A model generated the notes under the pieces. The model was not told the DNA's origin. It made no database searches and saw only the letters and a list, made by a program, of their open reading frames with translations. Of a DNA stretch of 64,000 nucleotides, positions 9,021 through 19,011 are shown piece by piece. Made by a program: the position numbers and the translations under genes. Origin of the DNA: Pseudomonas serboccidentalis. Its GTDB lineage: Bacteria > Pseudomonadota > Gammaproteobacteria > Pseudomonadales > Pseudomonadaceae. The DNA lies in contig NZ_CP101655.1 in assembly GCF_028830055.1 (NCBI RefSeq), positions 4,332,769-4,396,768 on the forward strand. The letters run 5' to 3'. The stretch's first letter is position 1, and each line of letters begins with the position of its first letter.

Positions 9021-10154
9021 ATGTCCCAGACGTTTTACAAGAAAGGCTTTCTGGCCCTCGCAGTCGCAACTGCGCTGGGTGTTTCTGCGTTTGCTCAAGC
9101 TGATGTGAAAATCGGTGTAGCGGGTCCAATGACGGGCGCCAACGCGGCATTTGGCGAGCAGTACATGAAGGGTGCACAGGCGGCGGCTGACGCAGTCAAC
9201 GCAGCAGGCGGCGTCAACGGGGAGAAAATCGTTCTGGTCAAGGGCGATGACGCTTGCGAGCCGAAGCAGGCGGTGACAGTCGCCAAGGACCTCACCAACC
9301 AGAAAGTCGCCGGCGTGGTCGGTCACTTCTGCTCTTCTTCGACCATTCCCGCGTCGGAAATCTACGACGAAGCCGGGATCATCGCGATCACGCCGGGGTC
9401 GACCAACCCGCAAGTCACCGAGCGTGGCCTCAGCGCCATGTTCCGTATGTGCGGGCGTGACGACCAGCAAGGCATCGTGGCCGGCGACTACATCGTCGAC
9501 GTGCTCAAGGGCAAGAAGGTTGCCGTGCTGCACGACAAGGACACCTACGGTCAGGGCCTGGCGGATGCCACCAAGGCACAGCTGGAAAAACGTGGCGTGA
9601 AACCGGTGCTGTATGAAGGCCTGACCCGTGGCGAGAAAGACTTCAGCGCCGTGGTCACCAAGATCCGTGCGGCTGGCGCCGACGTGGTCTACTTCGGCGG
9701 CCTGCACCCGGAAGCCGGCCCACTGGTCAAGCAACTGCGCACCGAAGGCCTGAAAGACGTGAAGTTCATGTCTGACGACGGCATCGTCACCGACGAACTG
9801 GTGACCACCGCTGGCGGCCCGCAATACGTCGACGGCGTGCTGATGACCTTCGGCGCCGACCCACGCCTGCTGCCAGACAGCAAGACTGTAGTGGATGCTT
9901 TCCGCAAGGCCGGCACCGAGCCTGAGGGCTACACCCTGTACGCCTACGCGTCGGTTCAGACCCTGGCCGCCGCCTTCAACGGCGCCAAGTCCAACAGTGG
10001 CGAAAAGGCCGCCGAGTGGCTCAAGGCCAACACGGTGAAAACCGTCATGGGCGAGAAGGCCTGGGACAAGAAGGGCGACCTGAAAGTCTCCGACTACGTG
10101 GTTTACCAGTGGGACAAGGACGGCAAATACCATCAGCTGGAAAAACAGAAGTAA
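9021..10154 (+). CDS. braC: Branched-chain amino acid-binding periplasmic protein
   Basis: 377 residues. The signal peptide runs to about residue 26 (SAFAQA) before mature DVKIGVAGPMTG. Type I periplasmic-binding fold of the LivJ/BraC family, with the typical AFGEQYMKGAQAA opening. It binds Leu, Ile, Val and often Ala or Thr, and delivers them to BraDEFG. The start at 9021 gives a proper signal peptide and has GGAG upstream; an extension into the leader is ruled out by the promoter position. A 240-base gap with a REP pair and a hairpin separates it from braD. Confidence 0.95.
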   Translation: MSQTFYKKGFLALAVATALGVSAFAQADVKIGVAGPMTGANAAFGEQYMKGAQAAADAVNAAGGVNGEKIVLVKGDDACEPKQAVTVAKDLTNQKVAGVVGHFCSSSTIPASEIYDEAGIIAITPGSTNPQVTERGLSAMFRMCGRDDQQGIVAGDYIVDVLKGKKVAVLHDKDTYGQGLADATKAQLEKRGVKPVLYEGLTRGEKDFSAVVTKIRAAGADVVYFGGLHPEAGPLVKQLRTEGLKDVKFMSDDGIVTDELVTTAGGPQYVDGVLMTFGADPRLLPDSKTVVDAFRKAGTEPEGYTLYAYASVQTLAAAFNGAKSNSGEKAAEWLKANTVKTVMGEKAWDKKGDLKVSDYVVYQWDKDGKYHQLEKQK

Positions 10155-10189
10155 GGGCTGACGCGATCAGTTGATCCCCACCGATCTCC

Positions 10190-10279
10190 TGTGGGAGTAA
10201 GCCTGCTCGTAATGACGGACTGACAGCCAACAGATTTGTTGAATGTTGAACCGCTATCGCGAGCAGGCTCACTCCTACA
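10190..10279. repeat. REP pair, GAGCCTGCTCGCGA family
   Basis: The arms GTGGGAGTAAGCCTGCTCG and CGCGAGCAGGCTCACTCC are separated by about 45 bases. It lies inside the bra operon after braC and may stabilise the braC transcript end. Confidence 0.85.
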
Positions 10280-10345
10280 GGGGGCGATGGTGATCAGGTG
10301 GATAGTGTCTGCATTGCTCCGACGTAAATCTGTATTTTTCCTAGA

Positions 10346-10376
10346 AGAACCGCCCGCTCACCGGTGGGCAGGTTCT
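10346..10376 (+). other. Hairpin between braC and braD
   Basis: AGAACC-GCCC pairs with GGGC-A-GGTTCT, a ten-base-pair stem with one bulged A and a ten-base loop, 19 bases before the braD ATG. No T-run follows, so it is unlikely to be a plain terminator. It could be an RNA-processing or translation-control element. Confidence 0.5.
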
Positions 10377-10395
10377 CATTGCGTGAGATTGCGTT

Positions 10396-11310
<915 letters not shown>

Positions 11311-11313
11311 GCG

Positions 11314-12615
11314 ATGTCTTCAACCACTCAAAAAAACATCGATATCAAAAAAAGCCTGGTTGAGGCGATTCTGGCCGGCCTCATTGCGTTGATCGTGTTC
11401 GGTCCGATTGTCGGCGTCGTGCTCGACGGCTACAGCTTCAACCTCGAACCGACCCGCGTGGCGTGGATCATTGGCATCGTCATGCTCGGCCGCTTTGCCC
11501 TCAGCCTGTTTCTGCAGACGCCCAAGGGCCTGAAGATTCTCGACGGATTCGAGAGCACCGGTTCCGGTGTGCATGTGCTGCCTGCCGATCACAAATCACG
11601 CCTGCGCTGGATCATCCCGCTGCTGATTGTGCTCGCGGTCATCGTGCCGTTTGTCTCCAACTCGTATCTGCTGGGCGTGGTCATCCTCGGGTTGATCTAC
11701 GTGCTGCTGGGGCTTGGGCTGAACATCGTGGTCGGCCTCGCGGGTCTGCTCGATCTCGGTTACGTGGCGTTCTACGCCATCGGCGCCTATGGTCTGGCGC
11801 TGGGTTATCAATACCTCGGGCTGGGCTTCTGGACCGTGCTGCCACTGGCGGCGATTACCGCTGGTCTTGCTGGTTGCATCCTTGGTTTTCCGGTGTTGCG
11901 TCTGCACGGTGACTACCTGGCGATCGTGACCCTGGGCTTTGGTGAAATCATTCGGCTGATCCTCAACAACTGGCTGTCGCTGACTGGCGGCCCGAACGGT
12001 ATGCCGGCGCCACTGCCGACGTTCTTCGGCCTGGAGTTCGGCAAGCGGGCGAAGGATGGCGGGGTGCCGTTTCACGAGTTCTTCGGCATCGCCTACAACC
12101 CCGACGTGAAGTATTACTTCATCTACGCGGTGTTGTTCCTGGTGGTACTGGCCGTGCTGTACATCAAGCATCGTCTGGTGAAGATGCCGGTGGGCCGCGC
12201 CTGGGAAGCCTTGCGTGAAGACGAAATCGCCTGTCGCTCGATGGGCCTGAACCACGTACTGGTCAAACTCTCGGCGTTCACCATCGGTGCGTCGACGGCG
12301 GGTCTGGCCGGGGTGTTCTTCGCCACCTATCAAGGCTTCGTCAACCCGACCTCGTTCACCTTCTTCGAGTCGGCGTTGATCCTCGCCATCGTCGTGCTCG
12401 GCGGCATGGGCTCGACCATCGGCGTGGTGATCGCGGCGTTCGTACTCACGGTGGCCCCGGAACTGCTGCGCGGCTTCGCCGAATACCGCGTGCTGCTGTT
12501 CGGCATCCTGATGGTGTTGATGATGATCTGGCGACCACGAGGGCTGATCCGCATCAGCCGTACCGGGGTCACTCCACGCAAAGGTGCCATTCACTATGAG
12601 AGGACTGCGCCATGA
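11314..12615 (+). CDS. braE: Branched-chain amino acid ABC permease BraE
   Basis: 433 residues, LivM family with the usual extra N-terminal membrane segments (about residues 1-110) before the core domain GLAGLLDLGYVAFYAIGAY. The EAA-like loop is IVVLGGMGSTIGVVI. It partners BraD in the inner membrane. Its stop overlaps the braF start by four bases (ATGA), indicating translational coupling. Confidence 0.95.
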   Translation: MSSTTQKNIDIKKSLVEAILAGLIALIVFGPIVGVVLDGYSFNLEPTRVAWIIGIVMLGRFALSLFLQTPKGLKILDGFESTGSGVHVLPADHKSRLRWIIPLLIVLAVIVPFVSNSYLLGVVILGLIYVLLGLGLNIVVGLAGLLDLGYVAFYAIGAYGLALGYQYLGLGFWTVLPLAAITAGLAGCILGFPVLRLHGDYLAIVTLGFGEIIRLILNNWLSLTGGPNGMPAPLPTFFGLEFGKRAKDGGVPFHEFFGIAYNPDVKYYFIYAVLFLVVLAVLYIKHRLVKMPVGRAWEALREDEIACRSMGLNHVLVKLSAFTIGASTAGLAGVFFATYQGFVNPTSFTFFESALILAIVVLGGMGSTIGVVIAAFVLTVAPELLRGFAEYRVLLFGILMVLMMIWRPRGLIRISRTGVTPRKGAIHYERTAP

Positions 12616-13484
12616 GTGAAGTCGTACTCTCTGTGGAAAAACTGATGATGCACTTCGGTGGCATCAAGGCCCTGAGCGATGTCAGCCTCAAGGTCAAACG
12701 CAACTCGATCTTCGCCCTGATCGGCCCCAACGGTGCCGGCAAGACCACGGTGTTCAACTGTCTGACCGGGTTCTACAAGGCCTCCGGTGGCAAGATCGAA
12801 CTCAACGTGCGCGGCAAGCAGACCAACGTCATCCAGTTGCTCGGCGAGTCGTTCAAGCCGACCGATTTCGTTTCGCCGAAGTCATTCCTCAGTCGTCTGT
12901 ACTACAAGATGTTCGGCGGTACGCACCTGGTGAACCGCGCGGGCCTGGCCCGGACGTTCCAGAACATTCGCCTGTTCAAGGAAATGTCGGTGTTGGAAAA
13001 CCTGCTGGTGGCCCAGCACATGTGGGTCAACCGCAACATGCTGGCCGGTATTCTCAACACCAAGGGCTATCGCAAGGCCGAAAGCGATGCGCTGGATTGC
13101 GCGTTCTACTGGCTGGAAGTGGTCGATCTGGTGGACTGCGCCAACCGTCTGGCCGGTGAACTGTCCTACGGCCAGCAACGCCGTCTGGAGATCGCCCGGG
13201 CCATGTGCACGCGGCCGCAGATCATCTGCCTCGACGAACCGGCCGCCGGCCTCAACCCTCAGGAAACCGAAGCGCTGAGCGCGATGATCCGGCTGCTGCG
13301 TGACGAGCACGATCTGACCGTGGTGCTGATCGAACACGACATGGGCATGGTAATGAGCATTTCCGACCACATCGTGGTGCTGGACCACGGCGTCGTCATC
13401 GCCGAGGGCGGCCCCGACGCTATCCGTCACGATCCGAAAGTGATTGCCGCCTATCTGGGCGCCGATGAAGAGGAATTGGTATGA
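12612..13484 (+). CDS. braF: Branched-chain amino acid ABC ATPase BraF
   Basis: 290 residues, LivG family. Walker A GPNGAGKT at 38-45, signature LSYGQQRRLEIARA and Walker B IICLDEPAAGLNP. The family insertion with the GLARTFQNIRLF motif is present. It powers BraDE from the cytoplasmic face. Overlaps braG by four bases. Confidence 0.96.
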   Translation: MSEVVLSVEKLMMHFGGIKALSDVSLKVKRNSIFALIGPNGAGKTTVFNCLTGFYKASGGKIELNVRGKQTNVIQLLGESFKPTDFVSPKSFLSRLYYKMFGGTHLVNRAGLARTFQNIRLFKEMSVLENLLVAQHMWVNRNMLAGILNTKGYRKAESDALDCAFYWLEVVDLVDCANRLAGELSYGQQRRLEIARAMCTRPQIICLDEPAAGLNPQETEALSAMIRLLRDEHDLTVVLIEHDMGMVMSISDHIVVLDHGVVIAEGGPDAIRHDPKVIAAYLGADEEELV

Positions 13485-14197
13485 CCCGACCGATCCTCGA
13501 ACTCAAAGACCTCGACGTGTTCTACGGTCCGATCCAGGCCCTAAAAGGCGTGTCGCTTGAAATCAACGAAGGCGAGACCGTCAGCCTGATCGGCTCCAAC
13601 GGCGCGGGCAAGTCGACGCTGCTGATGTCGATCTTCGGCCAGCCAAGGGCGGCGGGCGGGCAGATCCTCTATCAAGGCGTCGACATTACCCACAAGTCCT
13701 CGCACTACATCGCCTCCAACGGTATTGCGCAGTCGCCGGAAGGGCGGCGGGTATTCCCCGACATGACCGTCGAGGAAAACCTGCTGATGGGCACCATCCC
13801 GATTGGCGACAAGTACGCCAAGGAGGACATGCAGCGCATGTTCGAGCTGTTCCCGCGGCTCGAAGAACGCCGCACCCAGCGGGCGATGACCATGTCCGGC
13901 GGTGAGCAGCAAATGCTCGCCATCGCCCGGGCCCTGATGAGTCGGCCGAAGCTGTTGCTGCTCGATGAACCGAGCCTGGGCCTGGCACCGATCGTGGTGA
14001 AACAGATCTTCGCCACGCTGCGCGAACTGGCGAAAACCGGCATGACCATTTTCCTGGTCGAGCAGAACGCCAACCATGCGCTGAAGCTGTCGGACCGGGC
14101 GTATGTGATGGTCAACGGCGAGATTCGCCTGACCGGTACCGGTAAAGAGCTGCTGGTGAACGAGGAGGTGCGTAACGCCTATTTGGGCGGGCACTGA
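13481..14197 (+). CDS. braG: Branched-chain amino acid ABC ATPase BraG
   Basis: 238 residues, LivF family. Walker A GSNGAGKS at 38-45, signature MSGGEQQMLAIARA, Walker B LLLLDEPSLGLAP. Last gene of the operon, followed by an intrinsic terminator. Confidence 0.96.
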   Translation: MTRPILELKDLDVFYGPIQALKGVSLEINEGETVSLIGSNGAGKSTLLMSIFGQPRAAGGQILYQGVDITHKSSHYIASNGIAQSPEGRRVFPDMTVEENLLMGTIPIGDKYAKEDMQRMFELFPRLEERRTQRAMTMSGGEQQMLAIARALMSRPKLLLLDEPSLGLAPIVVKQIFATLRELAKTGMTIFLVEQNANHALKLSDRAYVMVNGEIRLTGTGKELLVNEEVRNAYLGGH

Positions 14198-14216
14198 TTC
14201 TTCTTGAGTTGTCCAC

Positions 14217-14247
14217 AAGCCCCGCGACGAAAGTTTCGGGGCTTTTT
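14217..14247 (+). terminator. Intrinsic terminator of the bra operon
   Basis: Stem AGCCCCG (14218-14224) and CGGGGCT (14237-14243), loop of 12, followed by a T-run. Confidence 0.88.
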
Positions 14248-14272
14248 ACATTTCAAGTCCATACAGATCCCC

Positions 14273-14351
14273 TGTAGGAGCTGCCGAAGGCTGCGATCTT
14301 TTGATGATGTTTTTGAAGGTCAAAAGATCGCAGCCTTCGGCAGCTCCTACA
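14273..14351. repeat. REP pair, TGTAGGAGCTGCCG family
   Basis: Near-perfect inverted arms with the GCCGAAGGCTGCGATC core, outer ends TGTAGG. Downstream of the bra terminator. Confidence 0.92.
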
Positions 14352-15046
14352 TGGAATCAAGCCATGACATCAAGAACATTCTGAAATTGTGGAAAACAAA
14401 TTCCCATAGCTGCCAACGCGCGACATATAGACGCTGCAAATGGCTGTTTTTCCACAGTTTTGACTTGTCCCCGTTTGCTGTGGAGCTGGCTGTGAATAAC
14501 GTGGGAGTAGCTGGCTGCAGCCCTTATGGAACGTGGTCTACAGGGCGATGGGTGTTTTTTGATCAGGCGTTTTTGCTGGAGCCGAAGCCGTCGTTGTCAA
14601 CCTTTTTATGCGCGTCGCAACACAGGCGATTCCATGTGAACAATCCTGTGGATAAGTCTGTGACTAAACTCTGGAAAGACCGCGCTGAGGGCCGTAGTTA
14701 CTGGCCTCGCGCAATCACTGTGCTGACCGGTCGGTCGTGCAAAATGCCATGTTCGGCACAACTGCCGCTTCAGGGTCAAGCAAAAAACTTTCTATTTCAC
14801 TCGCAAAGCCTTGTGTGGCGCGGCTTTGCGCGATTCCACTTGCCCCCGGAAACTGTGGAAGGGACTGTGGATAACGTGCGTGCACATGGCTACAGGCCAC
14901 GCCGCATATGGCGTAGCGACGATTGATCAATTTTTGATCTGAAACACGTTTTGGGTTGATGTTGCTCGTCTGTGTCGGGCCGGGCATGCTGGCTGCTGAT
15001 TTTCTATTCCCATGGCTGCGCTGGCGGCCGACGCAAGGAGAACACG
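14352..15046. other. Long non-coding region with DnaA-box-like motifs
   Basis: About 695 bases with no convincing gene; the only long frame lacks family features and runs across the REP pair. Two perfect DnaA boxes, TGTGGATAA, lie at 14647-14655 and 14866-14874. One-mismatch copies lie at 14388-14396 (TGTGGAAAA), 14448-14456 (TTTTCCACA) and 14491-14499 (TGTGAATAA). Weaker TGTGGA copies lie near 14479 and 14854. A motif cluster of this kind could titrate DnaA, or could be decayed repeat sequence. See the finding. Confidence 0.5.
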
Positions 15047-15811
15047 ATGTCCAACACCCTGTTTATCACCGGCGCGACGTCCGGTTTTGGTGAAGCCTGT
15101 GCCCGTCGTTTCGCCGAGGCTGGCTGGAAACTGGTGTTGACCGGTCGTCGTGCAGAACGTCTGAATGCGCTGTGCGCCGAACTGTCGAAGCAGACCGAAG
15201 TGCACGGCCTGGTGCTTGATGTTCGTGATCGCAAGGCGATGGAAGAGGCGATCGCCAATCTGCCGCCGTCCTTCGCCAAGCTGCGCGGCCTGATCAACAA
15301 CGCCGGGCTGGCGCTGGGCGTCGATCCGGCACCGAAATGCGACCTCGACGACTGGGACACCATGGTCGACACCAACGTCAAAGGCCTGATGTACAGCACC
15401 CGCCTGCTGCTGCCGCGTCTGATCGCCCATGGTCGCGGTGCCGGTATCGTCAACCTCGGCTCGATTGCCGGTAACTACCCGTACCCGGGCAGCCATGTGT
15501 ATGGCGCGACCAAGGCGTTCGTCAAGCAGTTCTCGCTGAACCTGCGTTGCGACCTGCAGGGTACTGGCGTGCGCGTCAGCAACATCGAACCAGGCCTGTG
15601 CGAAAGCGAGTTCTCGCTGGTGCGCTTTGCCGGCGATCAGGAGCGTTACAACGCCACTTACGCCGGGGCCGAGCCGATCCAGCCGCAGGACATCGCCGAG
15701 ACCATCTTCTGGGTCCTCAATGCCCCGGCGCACATCAACATCAACAGCCTGGAGCTGATGCCGGTGAGCCAGACCTGGGCCGGGTTCGCCATTGAGCGTA
15801 ACAAGGCGTAA
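15047..15811 (+). CDS. Short-chain dehydrogenase/reductase (YdfG-like)
   Basis: 254 residues, classical SDR. Cofactor motif TGATSGFG at 8-15; catalytic Ser in NLGSIAGNY and YxxxK as YGATK. The Arg-rich stretch after the second beta strand (GRRAERL) favours NADP(H). Overall pattern resembles YdfG, which oxidises serine, L-allo-threonine and 3-hydroxy acids, but the true substrate is not shown here. AAGGAG ribosome site ahead of the ATG. Appears monocistronic; a REP pair follows. Confidence 0.88.
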   Translation: MSNTLFITGATSGFGEACARRFAEAGWKLVLTGRRAERLNALCAELSKQTEVHGLVLDVRDRKAMEEAIANLPPSFAKLRGLINNAGLALGVDPAPKCDLDDWDTMVDTNVKGLMYSTRLLLPRLIAHGRGAGIVNLGSIAGNYPYPGSHVYGATKAFVKQFSLNLRCDLQGTGVRVSNIEPGLCESEFSLVRFAGDQERYNATYAGAEPIQPQDIAETIFWVLNAPAHININSLELMPVSQTWAGFAIERNKA

Positions 15812-15823
15812 GACCGCATGACC

Positions 15824-15933
15824 TGTGGCGAGGGGGCTTGCCCCCGTCGGGGTGCGAAGCGCCCCCTGCTTTTCAGCTCAAAAGAAGCATGGGCCTGCTG
15901 CGCAGTCCAACGGGGGCAAGCCCCCTCGCCACA
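15824..15933. repeat. REP pair, GGGGGCTTGCCCCC family
   Basis: TGTGGCGAGGGGGCTTGCCCCC and its complement lie at the two ends, with an imperfect inner palindrome (GGGGTGCGAAGCGCCCC) between them. Located between the SDR and the CDF transporter. Confidence 0.88.
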
Positions 15934-16019
15934 AAATGTTCCAACCCGGCAATAAGGTAAACTCCTCTCCGACAAACCCCGCCGCATCCCGCGGTTCAAA
16001 GGTTTTTAGAGGAGGCTAC

Positions 16020-16925
16020 GTGAGTAACCGAGGTGAGCAGTCGCTGCTCAAACAATCGACCATCCTGATGTTCGCGGTGTCGATCGCCGGGATCGTCACC
16101 GGTTTTATTTCTGGGTCCCAATCCATCCTTTTCGATGGTTTTTTCTCGCTGATCGCCACCTTCATCAAAGTGCTGATGCTGATCACCGCCCGGCTGATCG
16201 CCAAAGAGAGCAATCACCGCTTCCAGTTCGGCTTCTGGCATCTGGAGCCGATGGTGTTGCTGATCGAAGGCAGTTTCCTGCTGCTGATTGCCATCTACGC
16301 ATTTCTCAACGGTGTGTTCGGCATCATCAACGGTGGCCGTGAGATCGAGCTGGGGCTGGTGATCATTTATGCGGCGGTGTTCACCGTCGTTGAATTCGCC
16401 TATTTCTTCTACGTGCGCCGACGCAATCGCAAGCTCAAGTCGAGCCTGATCCAGTTCGACAACATCAGCTGGCTGGTGGACGCGATGCTGTCGGTCGGCC
16501 TGTTGATCAGTTTTCTGGTGGCGCTGCTGCTCCAGGCCCAGGGTTTTGGCGAATGGGCGAAGTTTGTCGACCCGCTGATCCTGATCGTACTGGCGCTGAC
16601 CATGTTGCCGCCGGCGTTCAAGATCCTTGGCCCGGCGTTGCGCGATGTGCTGGGGATTGCCCCGGACACGCTGGACGACCAGGTGCGGCAGGTGATGGAG
16701 GCGGCGAAGGTCGAGCATGGTTTCGACGATTACGTGACCTACGTGCAGAAGCACGGGCGGGCGCGGTTTATCGAGATTCATGTGGTGTTGCCGGCGGATT
16801 ATGCGCTGAGCAGTGTGGGGCAGCTGGACGCGCTGCGTGAGGAGATTTCGGCGAAGCTGGGCGAGCCGGATGCGGCGCGCTGGTTGACCATCAGTTTTAC
16901 CGGTGACAAAAAGTGGATTGCCTAA
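16020..16925 (+). CDS. Cation diffusion facilitator family transporter
   Basis: 301 residues with about six membrane helices and a cytoplasmic C-terminal domain, the CDF layout. The first segment carries SIAGIVTGFISGSQSILFDG. The paired Asp/His metal site expected in helices II and V is only partly kept: FDGFF where HxxxD or DxxxD is common, and WLVDAM later. The metal and even the direction are therefore uncertain; Zn/Co/Fe/Mn export is the family role. A GTG start is chosen because GAGGAGG lies 5 bases upstream. Confidence 0.82.
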   Translation: MSNRGEQSLLKQSTILMFAVSIAGIVTGFISGSQSILFDGFFSLIATFIKVLMLITARLIAKESNHRFQFGFWHLEPMVLLIEGSFLLLIAIYAFLNGVFGIINGGREIELGLVIIYAAVFTVVEFAYFFYVRRRNRKLKSSLIQFDNISWLVDAMLSVGLLISFLVALLLQAQGFGEWAKFVDPLILIVLALTMLPPAFKILGPALRDVLGIAPDTLDDQVRQVMEAAKVEHGFDDYVTYVQKHGRARFIEIHVVLPADYALSSVGQLDALREEISAKLGEPDAARWLTISFTGDKKWIA

Positions 16926-16938
16926 AGTTTGTGTAACG

Positions 16939-17010
16939 GCCATCGCGAGCAGGCTCACTCCTACAGTTGGAATGTATTTCCCTGTAGGAGTGAGCCTGCT
17001 CGCGATGGCG
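16939..17010. repeat. REP pair, GAGCCTGCTCGCGA family
   Basis: CATCGCGAGCAGGCTCACTCC and its complement, everted arrangement, 25 bases apart. It lies between the convergent CDF and AGE-family genes. Confidence 0.9.
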
Positions 17011-17019
17011 ATTTATCTG

Positions 17020-18153
17020 TTAGCGCAGATATTCGGCTAAACCGCTGTAGCAAGTTGCCAAGTGATAAGGCGTGGTCGACGGCATGTCCTTGCGGCTGAC
17101 TTCACCTTGCTCATCCCGGCACTCATGCCACCCGCCCGCATGCAGAAAACGCTGCTGCAGCGCCTGCAGCTGGCGCTGCACTGCGGCTTCGCTGTCCGGA
17201 CGCAAGGTCAGCGCCCGCAGGTATTCCGCCTGAGCCCAGATGCGCTGAGTCGAATCCTTCGGCCGTCCATCCAGCTGCAGATCAAGCATCGCCCGCACCG
17301 CGCCGGACGACTCGACGACGCCAAACTGTTCGGTGAAGGCAAATGCCCGGTCCAGCGCTGCGTGCAGCTTCGAACCGCGCAGCAATGGCGACGACTCCAG
17401 CAGGAAATACCATTCGAACTGATGCCCCGGTTCGTACCAGTTATCCACAGCGCCCAGCGGTTTCTCCATCAGCACACCGTGCTGCGGATCGACGAAGTGC
17501 TTGCGCATGGCTGTGCATAACTCCACCAGCGCCTGCTGCGTTGGCGCGTCTTCGCGCACGGCGAGGGTGGCGAGGAACGCTTCGGCCAGGTGCATCAGCG
17601 GGTTTTGCAGCGGACCGGTTTGCAGGGTGATCCAGTCGCGATCCAGGCACGCTTCGTACAAGCCATCGCCGGTGGCGAAGCGGCGGGCGATGACCTCCAA
17701 TGCGGCGTTGAGCGTGGATTCCACCAGCGGCTCGCGGGACTTGGCCCAGTAATGGGCGCAGGCGAACAGAATGAAGGCGTGGGTGTAGAGGTCTTTGCGC
17801 TGATCCAGCGGTTTGCCTTGGGCATCGATGCTGTAGAACCAGCCGCCATGCTCGGCATCGTGGAAGTGCCGTTGCAGCGAGCGGAACAGCGCGGCGGCGC
17901 GCACCTCGGCGTTATCCACAAGCCCGATCAGGCTGGAAAACAGGTACAGCTGCCGCGCGCAGGCCATCGCCCGATAGCGTTGTGGCGGCAGCGGCTGGTG
18001 GGCGGCGTCCAGTGCTTCGTAGGGCAACGCCATGTCGGCGTTCCAGCCCGGGCCTTGCCAGAGCGGCACGATCACGTTCAGAAAGTGCTGTTGCACGTCG
18101 CTGAACAGGGCGGTCAATTCGGGCAGGGAGGTGGAGCGGCAAGCATGGGGCAT
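17020..18153 (-). CDS. AGE-family sugar epimerase/isomerase
   Basis: 377 residues of the N-acylglucosamine 2-epimerase (alpha/alpha barrel) family. Features include RKDLYTHAFILFACAHYW and PGHQFEWYFLLE, which carry the conserved barrel His residues. Pseudomonas members studied so far include mannose isomerases that interconvert D-mannose and D-fructose, so that is the best guess. There are no sugar-metabolism neighbours to confirm it. Cytoplasmic; probably its own transcription unit. Confidence 0.82.
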   Translation of the reverse strand: MPHACRSTSLPELTALFSDVQQHFLNVIVPLWQGPGWNADMALPYEALDAAHQPLPPQRYRAMACARQLYLFSSLIGLVDNAEVRAAALFRSLQRHFHDAEHGGWFYSIDAQGKPLDQRKDLYTHAFILFACAHYWAKSREPLVESTLNAALEVIARRFATGDGLYEACLDRDWITLQTGPLQNPLMHLAEAFLATLAVREDAPTQQALVELCTAMRKHFVDPQHGVLMEKPLGAVDNWYEPGHQFEWYFLLESSPLLRGSKLHAALDRAFAFTEQFGVVESSGAVRAMLDLQLDGRPKDSTQRIWAQAEYLRALTLRPDSEAAVQRQLQALQQRFLHAGGWHECRDEQGEVSRKDMPSTTPYHLATCYSGLAEYLR

Positions 18154-18274
18154 TGGCGGACGTCGTCACGGCTGGGGCGATTGCGCGACATGGTAGCAGA
18201 GAGACCGGCCAGAGAGAGGCTGTGTCCGTCAGTCCGCCTTCGCGAGCAATTGAATCGGATCCGCTGCATGACTC

Positions 18275-18347
18275 TGTAGGAGCTGCCGCACGCTGCGATC
18301 TTTTAACAGCCAAAGTCAAAAGATCGCAGCCTGCGGCAGCTCTTACA
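18275..18347. repeat. REP pair, TGTAGGAGCTGCCG family
   Basis: Inverted arms with outer TGTAGG ends. A single half of the GAGC(G/T)TGCTCGCGA family follows at 18365-18393. Confidence 0.88.
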
Positions 18348-18411
18348 GGAGAATGCATTCCAATTGTGGGAGCGAGCGTGCTCGCGAAGAGGCCAGTTCA
18401 GGCGATAGAGA

Positions 18412-18984
18412 TCAACCGGCCAGCAACCAGGCACCCGTCACCGCAGAAGCAGCACCCGCCACTCGCACCAGCGGCGCGGCAGCCTTAGGCAGAAACCGGA
18501 CCAGCGCATACCCCGCAGCATGCAGAGCAGCAGTTGCAGCCACGAAACCGGCGGCGTACGCCCACGGGCTGCTCATGTCCGGCAACTCCAGGCCGTGTGC
18601 CACGCCATGGAACAACGCAAACAACGCTGTCGCCACCACCGCCATCACCAATGGCGGACGCACCGCCAGCGCCACCGCCAGACCCAGCGCCAGTACCGAA
18701 GCGGCAATCCCGCTTTCCAGTGCCGGCAGCTCCAGCCCCTCAAAGCCGAGCAGACCGCCGACCAGCAGGGTGCCGACAAACGTGCACGGCAGCGCCCAGC
18801 GCGCGGCGCCTTGCTGTTGCGCCGCCCACAGGCCGACCGCAACCATCGCCAGCAAGTGGTCGAGGCCGCCGATCGGGTGGCTGATCCCGGCGACCAGACC
18901 GCTGTCGCCGTGGCCTGGGTGAGCGAAGGCCAGTGCCGGGGTCAGCAGCAGCGCCACGGCGCCGGAAATGCGTTTGAGTGTCAT
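18412..18984 (-). CDS. ureJ: HupE/UreJ-family nickel permease
   Basis: 190 residues. A signal-like first helix ends ALAFA, followed by the HPGHGD motif, then five or six more membrane helices. HPIGGLDHLLAM is the family signature with metal-binding His and Asp. The family takes up nickel (or cobalt) across the inner membrane or into the periplasm. Placement directly after ureG, 27 bases on, says it supplies nickel for urease. Often named hupE in annotation. Confidence 0.92.
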   Translation of the reverse strand: MTLKRISGAVALLLTPALAFAHPGHGDSGLVAGISHPIGGLDHLLAMVAVGLWAAQQQGAARWALPCTFVGTLLVGGLLGFEGLELPALESGIAASVLALGLAVALAVRPPLVMAVVATALFALFHGVAHGLELPDMSSPWAYAAGFVAATAALHAAGYALVRFLPKAAAPLVRVAGAASAVTGAWLLAG

Positions 18985-19011
18985 GGATAAGCTTCCTTGT
19001 TGGTCAATGAA

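Noticed and set aside
14204..14926. 240-codon plus-strand frame in the gap after braG
   Set aside because: It crosses the bra terminator and a REP pair, translates REP sequence, and shows no domain or good start site.
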